Positions 11,158 through 20,805 of a DNA stretch of 64,000 nucleotides are shown one piece after another. Each line of letters opens with the position of its first letter. Within the stretch, counting starts at the first letter, position 1. The stretch covers positions 7,732,055 through 7,796,054 of the forward strand of contig JAPWDM010000020.1 of the NCBI GenBank assembly GCA_035578155.1, read 5' to 3'. The position numbers were made by a program, and so were the translations under genes. The notes under the pieces were generated by a model. That model was given only the letters and a program-made list of their open reading frames with translations. It made no database searches and had not been told where the DNA came from. Source of the stretch: Brachynemurus nebulosus. Lineage: Eukaryota; Arthropoda; Insecta; Neuroptera; Myrmeleontidae.

Positions 11158-14040
11158 TTACAATAATTCAGCTATTTCATACGGAACTTTACTATTTAGA
11201 TGCTTTTTTAGTTTAGCTTTGAACTTATTATATACGTTCTCAGTTCGTATATCTTCAGGTAAATTTTGGTAAATTTTATAGCCTGTGTAACAAGGAGTCT
11301 TTTCAAAAAATGTTGTTCTGTGTGCGAAACTGAATAAATTTTCATATCGCGTATCATACTGCATTTTTTCTTTCGCTACAAAATAATTATTTTCTTTCAT
11401 ATATGTTATTAGTTCATACACAAAGATACCATAAAAAGTTAAAATTTCATTTTCTATAAATAAATTTTTGCAAGATTCCCTCTTTGGAATCTTGAAAATG
11501 GTTCTTATTATCTTTTTCTGTATTATGAATACTCGGTTAGATTTCGCAGATCTTCCCCATAATAGTATTCCATACTTCAGTGTAGAGTAAACGTATGCAT
11601 AGTAAAACATAATTAACTGTTCATGATTCACATATTTTTTTAATACTCTAATTTGAAATAAAAATTTATTCAGTTTCTTACATACAAAATTTACTTGATC
11701 TTTAAATTTTAAATTACTGTCTATAATAATACCTAAAAACTTAGTTTGATTCGTTGATTTTAGTATTGTCTGATCTATACAAATTTCCACCTTTTCATTA
11801 TATGATTGTCTTAATTTAAAATTCACCAGTGCCGATTTTTGCAAATTTACAATTAACTGATTCCTATAACACCACTCTTGAAACATTTTTAGCACCTTTG
11901 TTACCGATTTTTTTGCATCTTCATAAGTAGAGTCGGCTATAAGTGCAGTAACATCATCAGCATAAATTATTAATTTTGCATCTACTACATGTTCTGGTAG
12001 GTCATTAATAAAACAAATAAAAAGTAGAGGTCCAAGATTACTGCCTTGTGGTACTCCAATATTGATGTATTTTTCTACTGACTGTTGTCCTTGAATTTCG
12101 ACTACATATTTTCGATTACTTAAATATGAATTTACCAAATCATTAACATTGCCTCGGATTCCCATGGCTTCCAGTTTCTTCAGGAGGTAACCGTGATTGA
12201 CCGTATCGAAGGCTGCACTCAGGTCAAAGAACAATCCAAACACAGATAGTCCGTCATCTAACGCTTTTGATAAATATTCGTAGAATTCAAACAGAGCAGT
12301 TGAAGTAGATCGTTTAGATCTAAAACCATGTTGCGAATTGTTTAAGACATTGTTTGTCTCTAAAAAGTTTGTTACTCTATTTGATATTGCTTTTTCAAAA
12401 ATTTTCGAAAATCCGGATAGTATTGAAATTGGCCGGTAGTTATTAACGTTGTATCGACCATCTTTTCCTTTGTATATAGGTTTTATTTTTGCAATTTTCA
12501 AAATATCTGGGAAAATACACGTTTGAAACATCAAGTTTATCATTGGACATAATAATTCTGCTAGTACTACAGCATTGTCCTTGATCACATCTGTTGGGAC
12601 TTCATCCAGTCCAGTCGATTTTTTATTTGGTAACGTCATTATGATGTTATAAATTTCAACATTATCTGCCGGAAAGATAAACATTGATTGTAAATTTCTT
12701 CTATAAGTTCTAGTACAATCACTAGATAAGTTATTTCCGAAATTGTGAGCTAGTTTTTGCGCTACAGATTCAGAATAAAATTCTGAAAATATCTTTAAAA
12801 TATCTGTTAATTCGCTAATAACCCTATTATCATGATGTAATAAGAGTTTTTCGTTAATTTTAATTTCGTTGCTAAGTAATCTATTTATGCCTATCCAAAT
12901 ATCTTGTGGGCTAGCAATTGTAAAATCTATGTTCTTAAATAAAGCCGTTTTTTTGGCATCCTCTATGTTGTTTTTATGTTCTTTTTTTAGTCTTTTGTAC
13001 TTTTCCTCTAATTCACTGTTATTAATTTTTTCTTTGAACAACTTCCTTAATTCGTGACCCTCTTCAATGATCTGTTTAGTTATCCAGGTATTTGATTTTA
13101 CTGGTCTTACTTTCTGAACATGAGTGGGGAAACTAACATCAAAACAATACTTGAAATATCCCCAAAAATGTTCCATATTCTCATTATAAATATTTATTTT
13201 TCCTATTTCAGTTTCTAACATGTATTTCATATTTTCTCTATTAATATGTGAAAATTTTCTTTTTTCTAATATTGTTGTTGTTTGTTCTCTGGTTTCCTGG
13301 CAGTCTAAAGTTATAATTTGTCCAGTATGATCTGATAATAACGTATTCAAGACTTTTGATGAAAGATACTGCACATTTCTACTAATTATGATATAATCCA
13401 GCCCCGTTGATGTATTTTCGGACACCCGTGTCGCTTCATTTACTACATTCATACAGTTATATGAATCCAGTATATCAAATAATTTATGTTTTTTCATATT
13501 ATTTTGTAGAAAATCAATATTTAAGTCTCCCATAATTATTATATTATGTTTTTCAGGCTTTAAGTAATTTAATAGTTCATCTAAATGAACTAAAAAAGAA
13601 TCAACCTCACTATCCGGTGATCTGTATATAACACACATGTAATACACTTTATTTTTATCATTTACAATTAGTTTGATACCGGCACATTCAAAAATTTTAT
13701 CTATACAAAACCTTTTTAAGTTTAGCACGATTACATTTTTATATAACGAGTTCTTAACCCATACACCTACACCACCGTGTGAGAAAGAATCGCGACAGTA
13801 TTTAGCACTTAAAATGTAGTTATCTATGATATAAACGTCTAAATTTTCATCTTTACACCAATGTTCCGACAAAAGCACAATGTCAATTTGCTGACTACTT
13901 AGTATTACTTCCAAGTCACTAATTTTGTTTCTTATACACTGTATATTTTGATGCATTATTTTCACATGATTGTCGTGTTGATACGTAAAACAACATTCAA
14001 CTGCTGAAGAATAGCGCCACAATACAGAAATTGCCAACAT
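11158..14040 (-). CDS. ORF2: AP endonuclease and reverse transcriptase (960 aa)
   Basis: Uninterrupted 960-codon frame. Residues about 28-245 form an apurinic/apyrimidinic-type endonuclease: HQNIQ (30), catalytic-type SEHW (58-61), HGGVGVWV (88-95), MGDLNIDF (170-177), LDYII and SDH (236-238). Residues about 465-775 form the reverse transcriptase: RPISIL (536), QHGFRSKRST (570), FFDLSAAFD with the first catalytic aspartate (606), GVPQGS (662), YADD (693-696) and KFLGI (767). A C-terminal region to 960 follows without RNase H. In the family, the endonuclease nicks the target and the RT copies the RNA from that nick. The first ~27 residues do not match endonuclease and may be read-in flanking sequence. 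All visible catalytic motifs are present, so the insertion is recent or constrained. Confidence 0.9.
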   Translation of the reverse strand: MLAISVLWRYSSAVECCFTYQHDNHVKIMHQNIQCIRNKISDLEVILSSQQIDIVLLSEHWCKDENLDVYIIDNYILSAKYCRDSFSHGGVGVWVKNSLYKNVIVLNLKRFCIDKIFECAGIKLIVNDKNKVYYMCVIYRSPDSEVDSFLVHLDELLNYLKPEKHNIIIMGDLNIDFLQNNMKKHKLFDILDSYNCMNVVNEATRVSENTSTGLDYIIISRNVQYLSSKVLNTLLSDHTGQIITLDCQETREQTTTILEKRKFSHINRENMKYMLETEIGKINIYNENMEHFWGYFKYCFDVSFPTHVQKVRPVKSNTWITKQIIEEGHELRKLFKEKINNSELEEKYKRLKKEHKNNIEDAKKTALFKNIDFTIASPQDIWIGINRLLSNEIKINEKLLLHHDNRVISELTDILKIFSEFYSESVAQKLAHNFGNNLSSDCTRTYRRNLQSMFIFPADNVEIYNIIMTLPNKKSTGLDEVPTDVIKDNAVVLAELLCPMINLMFQTCIFPDILKIAKIKPIYKGKDGRYNVNNYRPISILSGFSKIFEKAISNRVTNFLETNNVLNNSQHGFRSKRSTSTALFEFYEYLSKALDDGLSVFGLFFDLSAAFDTVNHGYLLKKLEAMGIRGNVNDLVNSYLSNRKYVVEIQGQQSVEKYINIGVPQGSNLGPLLFICFINDLPEHVVDAKLIIYADDVTALIADSTYEDAKKSVTKVLKMFQEWCYRNQLIVNLQKSALVNFKLRQSYNEKVEICIDQTILKSTNQTKFLGIIIDSNLKFKDQVNFVCKKLNKFLFQIRVLKKYVNHEQLIMFYYAYVYSTLKYGILLWGRSAKSNRVFIIQKKIIRTIFKIPKRESCKNLFIENEILTFYGIFVYELITYMKENNYFVAKEKMQYDTRYENLFSFAHRTTFFEKTPCYTGYKIYQNLPEDIRTENVYNKFKAKLKKHLNSKVPYEIAELL

Positions 14041-14060
14041 TTAAATGTTCATGTTTCACA

Positions 14061-14340
14061 TTAATACAAAATAAAATACATTAATACAAAATAAAATTGT
14101 CTAAGAAGCTCACTTTGATAAGAAATTTTATAAAAATTTAAAAAATATATATTTCCTAGAACAGGGGGCGATTTATTTTAAAAAAAAATTAATATTTTAA
14201 ATAAAGAGCCATTAATAGGTAATCTATACATATAATACAAATGTAACGAAACCGTTTCTGTATAGGGAATATTTTTTAAAAATTGTGCAGATACTGTAAA
14301 TAGTTATCGATGTAGATATCAAAACAGCGATTTTTTAAAT
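14061..14340. other. AT-rich spacer
   Basis: ACATTAATACAAAATAAAAT occurs twice in tandem near 14058-14095. It may be a target-site or slippage duplication at the 5' end of the non-LTR element. Nothing else recognised. Confidence 0.35.
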
Positions 14341-14341
14341 T

Positions 14342-14343
<2 letters not shown>

Positions 14344-14374
<31 letters not shown>

Positions 14375-14830
14375 TCGTCTGTTCACGCATCACACAAAAA
14401 CTACTGGATGGATTTTAATGAAATTTGGTGTGCCGACAACTTATTACCCGGATCAACATCTAAGATACTTTCTACTTCGAGAAAATGTCTCATTCCCACG
14501 GGAAAATGGAAAAACCATGTTGAGCATGTGCATACAGTACGCAAAAACTATTGAACGGATTTTGATGCAATTTGGTGTGGTGATAACTTATTACCTGAGT
14601 CAGCATCTCAGATACTTTTTATTTCGGGAAAGTGGCCCATTCCCACAGGAAAATAAAAAAACTTTTTGAGCATGTGCACATATTACGCGAAAACTATTGA
14701 ACGGATTTTTATGAAATCTGGTGTAGTGATAACTTATTACCTGCGTCAACATTTAGGATACTTTTTATTACGGGAAAATATTTCCTGCCTTCAGGAAAAT
14801 TCAAAAATTATTTTGCTTATGTGCATGTAT
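14344..14830 (+). repeat. (GTCT)n followed by three ~146-bp tandem units
   Basis: Starts with about seven GTCT units, then three diverged units, each beginning near GGATTTTAATGAAATTTGG (about 14411, 14557 and 14702) and each with CTTATTACC and a hyphenated CCCACGGGAAAA-like hairpin. The 108-codon frame reading through it is produced by the repeat and is not a gene. A (GTCT)n run before an AACTATTC-type block also occurs at 41.26 kb, so the combination is a dispersed repeat. Confidence 0.7.
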
Positions 14831-14939
14831 ACTTAAAACTATTGTTCTATCCGAATGCTTTATAATTACTATACTTATATACTTGTCATTTATTAAATTA
14901 AATTTACCATAATACAAAATTTCTGGAGACTAACTCTAT

Positions 14940-15420
14940 TTTAAATTAATTTAGAAATTTCGAAAATTTAAGTGCCTATATATCCGAAAAATTCATTTTG
15001 GATGAAACTTGTTATATTTATAGGATAGATACTAGTTTGGGATGCAAATATAATAAAACAATAAAACGTTGGAAGTCCAAAAATTTTGTATGAGTTCTCC
15101 AGTCAGACACGTCCAATTCCAAAAACCTCAAAAAAATGAGTTTTTTTGCAAACAATTTGCCAAAATTTAAAAGTTTTTCCAATTTTTTTACATTGTGGTA
15201 AAGAACCAAGAAAATCACAGAAAATACAATTTGAACCATTATTCTAGGTAAGCGGGTTTTCGAAAAAAAGTAACTTTTATGATTGGAAATTCGCTATGTT
15301 ATGCAGATGGTGCGACAGGGGTATTTTTAATATATGTATGTAAAACTGATTTTTTTTTAATATATGTACCTAAGTCTTTTTGGATTGTCTAAAATCGCTT
15401 AAATCTGAATTAGGTCAGCC
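14940..15420 (+). repeat. Family A repeat, diverged partial copy
   Basis: Shares a CAGTCAGACACGTCC block, a GAGTTTTTTTGCAAAC block, and TCGCTATGTTATGCAGATG followed by GACAGGGGTATTT with other family A copies. Older than copies 1 and 2, judging by divergence. Confidence 0.5.
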
Positions 15421-16123
15421 AGACAAAGATGAGTTTATTTAATTTGTTGTAAGATTCATTTATTTATTTTTACTACTTTACCAACAATGAGATTTTTCAA
15501 AATTTGATTAAAATACCACTGTTAATCGTGTTCTTTGAATTTTACAAAAATCACACACTAATTTGATGACAAAAGGCTGGTCTTTGAGGACAATTTTATC
15601 ATTATCTTTTCATATTTTCTTTTACTCTGTTTTGTAAAAGCAAAACTTTTTAAATAAAATATGACGGCTCGTGTCATGTCACACACACAGGAAAAAGGGA
15701 AACTAAACATAAAATAAATTTGCCACAACAAAAATGAAAATATAAAACATAAAACAGCATGTCAAAAAAGTCTTTGAAAAAAATGAGATTTTGTGTCTAG
15801 ATGTTGTTTGCAGTTTATTTAACTGTCTAGTATAATTTAATGTTTGAAGAAGAAATGTGTCGGCGATAATAGCATTATTATTTTTTAAAATTTATATCGT
15901 CAATCCAGAAGTAAAGTGTATAACATGTGCCTAATAATATTTTAAATATCAGTGATGAAATATAGGAAAAGTTTCCCGGCTATAATTTTCTATTATGAAA
16001 ATTCTGTTGTGAAAAGAACAAGCTTAAATTATTTTTCTCAAAACTGGCATGAAATGACACTGAGTTAAGGAAAGTTTTCTACGACAGATATTAAAATAAA
16101 TAAAGCAGAACTCATTGTAGAAA

Positions 16124-16467
16124 ATGTCTCTGATGTTGGAAGATAGTAAATTTATATCAGAGCGAGGTAAATTTTTCGTTCAACCCGACGCGACGTACGA
16201 AATATATGCAAAAGAATGTGTGGAGTTGGATCAAAATTTAGCAAATTAAATTTTATACGCATGTAGACATTTTACCGGATGTTGACAAATTAGACCAAAA
16301 TATTAGAGTTCGCAATATAATATCCACATTTACTGGTTGACCCGTATTGCGGAAATTCAGATACAACAAATATTGAAATCTTATTCAATTTTCGATAATT
16401 TCGTTTACACAGTACAAAATAACATTCATACATATGTAAAGAAACTGAATGATGCAATAATTTATAT
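16124..16467 (+). pseudogene. Decayed protein-coding fragment, family unknown
   Basis: ATG at 16124 opens 41 codons reading like ordinary protein (KFFVQPDATYEIYAKECVEL). After a stop at 16247 the reading continues in other frames as THVDILPDVDKLDQNIRV and then DNFVYTVQNNIHTYVKKLND. Balanced composition and consistent restoration across simple frameshifts suggest a former coding exon or processed copy. I do not recognise the protein. The end is cut by a hAT-type MITE. No splice sites or poly(A) were identified. Confidence 0.4.
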
Positions 16468-16666
16468 CAGTGATTCCCGAAATGGGAGTCGCGATCCCTA
16501 GAGGGGTCGCAAAAATTGTTTCGGGAGTCACAGAAACAATTGATGATAGATTACATATTCATTTTTTACACATTTTCTACCAATTTTTACATATTTCGGG
16601 GGGGGGGGGGTTTATATTCTTTAAGTGCAAAGGAGAGTGGCGAACCAAAAAATTTGGGCATCACTG
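16468..16666. mobile_element. hAT-type MITE with perfect 8-bp TSD
   Basis: Ends CAGTGATTCCCGAAA and, on the other strand, CAGTGATGCCCAAAT. Flanked on both sides by ATTTATAT (16460-16467 and 16667-16674), a perfect 8-bp duplication. The CAGTG terminus and 8-bp duplication are the hallmark of hAT elements. 199 bp long, non-coding, with an internal run of 12 or more G near 16599. Confidence 0.85.
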
Positions 16667-16674
16667 ATTTATAT

Positions 16675-17540
16675 AATTCTGTAAGGTGATAACAAATGGC
16701 TAAGAAACAATCAATAGCCAATATTACCGCAAATTAATGTCCAAATTTCTTTTTTTTTATATTTCATTCTCATTATGCACTGTGATAAGTATTTTTTTTA
16801 AACCACAAAAAAATCCTATACCTACTGCATAATTTTTCCCCCAATTAAAACCTATATTGTATATACTATTTTCAATTAGGATACATTTAGCTTCCTAAAT
16901 GTACAATTTAATTAATTTTGTGAAATTAAAACAATTTACTTTTTTTAAATATTTGACAATAAAATTATAATCCCACACTATACTTAATAAAGATGCATTT
17001 AGTTCTCTATAGAACTCAAAAATAAAATAAAAAAAATATTTGAAATGAAAAAGGTTTGCGACTCCCTACTGAGAAAGGGTCGTTTTATAACAATGTCTGT
17101 GTTACACACACTTATGCATGTTAATTTGGAACCAGAATACGAAATCAAACCTTATTTGTTACTAACAGCTACATATTTAAACCATGTTTTACAAACAACT
17201 TCTTGAAGATAATATTAAAATAATATTTCTTTATTTTATTTTATTAAATTAAAAATAACGTTTTTTAATTTTTTGATTTTTAAATTTTTTTTGTTTATCA
17301 ACTGTATTATTTTTGGAGAAAAACATTTTTCATAAAGTTGACCGTCTTTGGCATTGATTATTTTTAGGCTACTCGAATGCCGCTTACGCATTTTATGTAC
17401 GTCAAAATATTTCTCTCATTTTTTGGAGGGATTTTAATGAGTTAATCTGACAACACTGTAAACTGTATAAGTTATAAATCAGTAGGCAGAGTACACTTTA
17501 TCAGTAGATACAGCAAATGTACTTACTTCCTTGACCGTCA
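16675..17540. other. AT-rich, no gene
   Basis: Contains a TTTGCGACTCCCTACTGAG fragment near 17056 that resembles the hAT-type MITE above. Otherwise no coding or structural signal. Confidence 0.4.
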
Positions 17541-17549
17541 TGGTTTGCA

Positions 17550-17735
17550 AGGGCGATAATTTGGAAACAACAGTAGTGACACTAGCGGGTCTAAAAATGT
17601 AAAAAAAAATTTAGATGCTAAAAATCGGAACACTTAGCGTCCCGTCACTACTGTTGTCGGGATGCGGGACACATAGGCCTAAAATCCGGACATCCCGATT
17701 AAATTGGGACAGTTGGCAACCCTATACAGAGCGTT
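17550..17735. repeat. Small inverted repeat, hAT-like end
   Basis: ACAACAGTAGTGAC (about 17558) and its reverse complement (about 17648) form arms around ~75 bp. The right flank ends GGACAGTTGGCAACCCTA, a terminus type common in short hAT-like repeats. The left terminus is shorter and weaker, so the left end may be deleted. Confidence 0.4.
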
Positions 17736-17797
17736 TGATGGAATTGTGATGGAGCAGTATCTTTTTAAGCCCGACTAATAACCATGTAATTGTATAG

Positions 17798-18019
17798 AAA
17801 AGACAAAAATCAGCACTTAATGTTATTAATTCCAATGAAAAAGAATGTACAAAAACAGCATTTATGGACGTCATGGATAATGCTTCAGAAGAATTAACGT
17901 CACGGATGGTTGTACTAAAATTAAAGAAAATTCTAAAAGAATCAGTTCAGTGGCAATCTAAGCAATATATCTGCTGGAATTTAAGAAAGGAAATAACAAA
18001 ATCAAATAATTTTGTTTAA
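17798..18019 (+). other. Open stretch of 73 codons, doubtful
   Basis: Stop-free reading between stops at 17795 and 18017, with polar, protein-like composition (NASEELTSRMVVLKLKKI). No recognised domain and no start context. It may be another piece of decayed coding DNA like the fragment at 16.1 kb. Reported only because composition differs from the surrounding low-complexity DNA. Confidence 0.2.
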
Positions 18020-18945
18020 TAAAGCTTTAATCTTAAGTATTTTAATTATATAGTTGTTTAAGATTAATCATATTCTAAAGAATGACGGATACTGTCTCTC
18101 TTCTGACGGATACTGGAACATCGTTAATTTTTTATTGACGGGTACTGGTACACCACACTTTTTCCTTTATTTTATTTTTATTAATACAATTGTTATAAAA
18201 ATATTTAAATAAATTAAAATATTCCTGAAAAATCATAAAATTCTCTTTCGTTTTAGTTTTACTGTTGGTTATTTCGTATAATTATGAACGAAAAGATTTA
18301 ATGTAAAGTCCTGCTCATGTCTTAACATGACGGCTACTGGTGCTCTTACCTGATTACGTAATTAATGTTGAAGGTTTTATTATAGACGAGTGAAAAAGTA
18401 ACAAAAGAGCTTTGTAGTGGCGAGTGGGCAACTGTGCGAGTAACATTTTAAAACTAAAAGGAAAAATTATATAAAAATAAAAATAAAAATAAAATAAAAT
18501 ATCCAAAACGAATCAGATTTCCTCTTGATTTTAAACCGTTAAAAAGAGTTTAACCTCAAAAACACAATATTTGAAGGTTTTATTTTTATATTTATTTATT
18601 TTTTACTTTTATTTTTGACGAAGAAAAATATTTTTCTCAGTGGCAACGCGTGGGAGTAGAGAAGGGAGACAGTGTCTCCCCAAAAAAATTAAATTTCATA
18701 AAATTTAAAATCCTTTAGAAAATTTAAAATAATTATCTAAATTTTATAATATTTGCCATTTTCTATACATTCACATTTTCAAATAAAACGTATATACGAA
18801 TATATGTACATATAATATATATACGTTTACACTTTACACCCATATACAATAATATATATACATATAACCTGAAAAATATGAGCCTCTGTGGTCACATAAT
18901 GAAAATAGGTAAATTACAAGCACGTTACAAGTCTATTTAAAGGCA
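18020..18945. other. AT-rich, no gene
   Basis: Short repeated phrases (GACGGATACTGG and variants at 18081-18145) and simple A/T runs. Nothing coding recognised. Confidence 0.4.
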
Positions 18946-19475
18946 AAAGACATTTTTTGTTTATCCTGTCTCTGCATGTATGTGTGGACAATAGCCTGTA
19001 TATTCACACACACACACAGTCTGCATGTTTGTAGAGTATTCTCCAACATTTTTTTTTACATCATTATTACTCAAAAACTAAGAAAGATTTCGGAATAATT
19101 TTTTCTTACCAATATGTAAAATGTAGTAATCTTCTTAATAGAACAAAAATTATCAAAATATTTTCAATACCTTTTGAATAATAATAAAAAACTGACACAA
19201 TAAAATAAAAACGGAAAAAAGACATTTTTAAATTTGCTTATCCTGGCTCTGCATGCATGTGTAACAAGTACCCATTGGGCCATTTACACACACAGTCTGC
19301 ATGTATGTAGTATTCTCTAATATTTTTTTTACATCATCATTATTACTCAAAAACTAAGAAAGATTTTGGAATAATTTTTTCTTATCTATGTATAAAATGT
19401 AGTATTCTTAATAGTACAAAAATTATCAAAATATATTCAGTATTTTTTGAATAATAATAAAAAGAATTGAAACAA
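18946..19475 (+). repeat. Two tandem units of ~270 bp
   Basis: Units start near GACATTTTT at 18949 and 19222 and share CTGCATG, the CACACACA run, CAGTCTGCATG and ACTCAAAAACTAAGAAAGA. A moderately diverged tandem duplication with a short (CA)n inside. Confidence 0.7.
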
Positions 19476-19796
19476 TAATGCGATATATTATGCAGTGTCA
19501 GGGGAAACAGAATGATTTTTGTCTTCGCTACTGATACGTATGCGACGTATGCCTTTGGTTATTGACATATATGTATACGTATACATACCAACTGAACAGT
19601 ATTTTATTATTACGGCTGCCAGATTGGGCAATTTTCCGCAAACTGGGCGGTTTAGAAGTAAAATTTGCGGTGAAAATTTTTGGTTTGCGACTTTCCGCTT
19701 TTTAAGCGGAATTAAAAATCAAATAAAATTTGGGTGTTGATGATTCTTTTTGCTCGCCAACAATATTTTTGGGGAAATAAATAATTTTTCTCGTTT

Positions 19797-20140
19797 TATT
19801 TTTATTTATTTTTTTATTTTTTTTTTTTGCTTGCCAGCAGTATTTCTCGGGAGATTTTGTGAGATTTTATTGTTTATTATTTGAATATTAGAACCTTTTA
19901 ATAAAATTTGTATTTATTTCCAATTTATTTTTCTTTGCTATCTATTTAAGGCTGTTACATCAAAAGTTTATTTTTATTTATTTTTTTATTATTTTTTTTT
20001 TGCTTGCCAGCAGTATTTTTCGGCAGATTTTGTGAGATTTTATTGTTTATTATTTGAATATTAGAACCTTTTAATAAAATTTGTATTTATTTCCAATTTA
20101 TTTTTCTTTGCTATCTATTTAAGGCTGTTACATCAAAAAT
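19797..20140 (+). repeat. Two near-identical 173-bp tandem units
   Basis: TGCTTGCCAGCAGTATTT occurs at 19828 and again 173 bp later. The rest of the unit, through GCTGTTACATCAAAA, is almost identical. The low divergence indicates a recent tandem duplication. Confidence 0.85.
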
Positions 20141-20805
20141 TTTAATTTTTTTCCTTTTTTCTTTAGCAATAATAACATATGAATCTAATTTAAAAACTAC
20201 AATATATCTAAACTGACTAATTTCAAAACATTTTAAATTTTTTGAAGACCTTTAATTCAGACTAGCCGCAATTAACAAAATAAAAATTTAAATATCTTTT
20301 ACTCTTGGCGCAGTAAGCACAAATGGCTGGTCAAAAATTTTAATATTATTATTTTGTAATCAAAGTGCTGGGTTAGAAGGTCTGTTATAAAAAAAAAAAA
20401 AAAAAAACTTTAGGCTAAGAAAGACTAGAGATTTCCAAATAAAAATAGATAGAAAATAAGTCTATTTAAAAATATGGTAAAAAAAGATTGTCTCCCCAGG
20501 TAATAATTTCACGCGTCACCACTGATTTTTCGTAATTTTTATTTTATTTTATTACATTGTTATTATATTTCAGGTTTTTAAAATTTTCATATTTTATGCT
20601 ACCGAAGAGGGCTACAAAAGTAGCCGAAACCGGTGTAACAAATATTTTATATTTTATATTTCTTTATGGATGTTTAAGGGAAAAAACTTTATCATAATAT
20701 ATAATCCAATCCACAGTACAGCTCAATACAGTGATTTAATTAAAAATATATTAAAAATAGATAAATACATTGGACTATCTTCTTGCACATAATATGTTAC
20801 CTCAG
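20141..20805. other. AT-rich, with a GAAGAG-stem-GAAAC motif
   Basis: Mostly low-complexity. At 20601-20634 the sequence reads ACCGAAGAG, a perfect 6-bp stem GGCTAC/GTAGCC with an AAAA loop, then GAAACCGGT. This resembles a decayed hammerhead-ribozyme core or the matching end motif of Penelope-like or other retroelements. A polyA run lies at about 20389. Confidence 0.35.

Larger units (their letters stand above)
11006..14060 (-). mobile_element. Non-LTR retrotransposon, 5'-truncated with intact ORF2
   Basis: Minus-strand element: one long ORF2, a ~100 bp 3' UTR and a (TAA)n-type tail at the low-coordinate end. No ORF1 precedes ORF2 and a stop codon abuts the first ATG, so the copy is probably 5'-truncated, as is common after target-primed reverse transcription. 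Domain order (endonuclease then RT, no RNase H) and the SEHW and SDH motifs fit a Jockey/CR1/L2-like group. The exact clade needs a tree. Target duplications could not be identified. Confidence 0.8.

Noticed and set aside
14343..14669. 108-codon frame starting with repeated Val-Cys-Leu-Ser
   Set aside because: Produced by (GTCT)n and the ~146-bp tandem units; codons follow the repeat and no domain is present.
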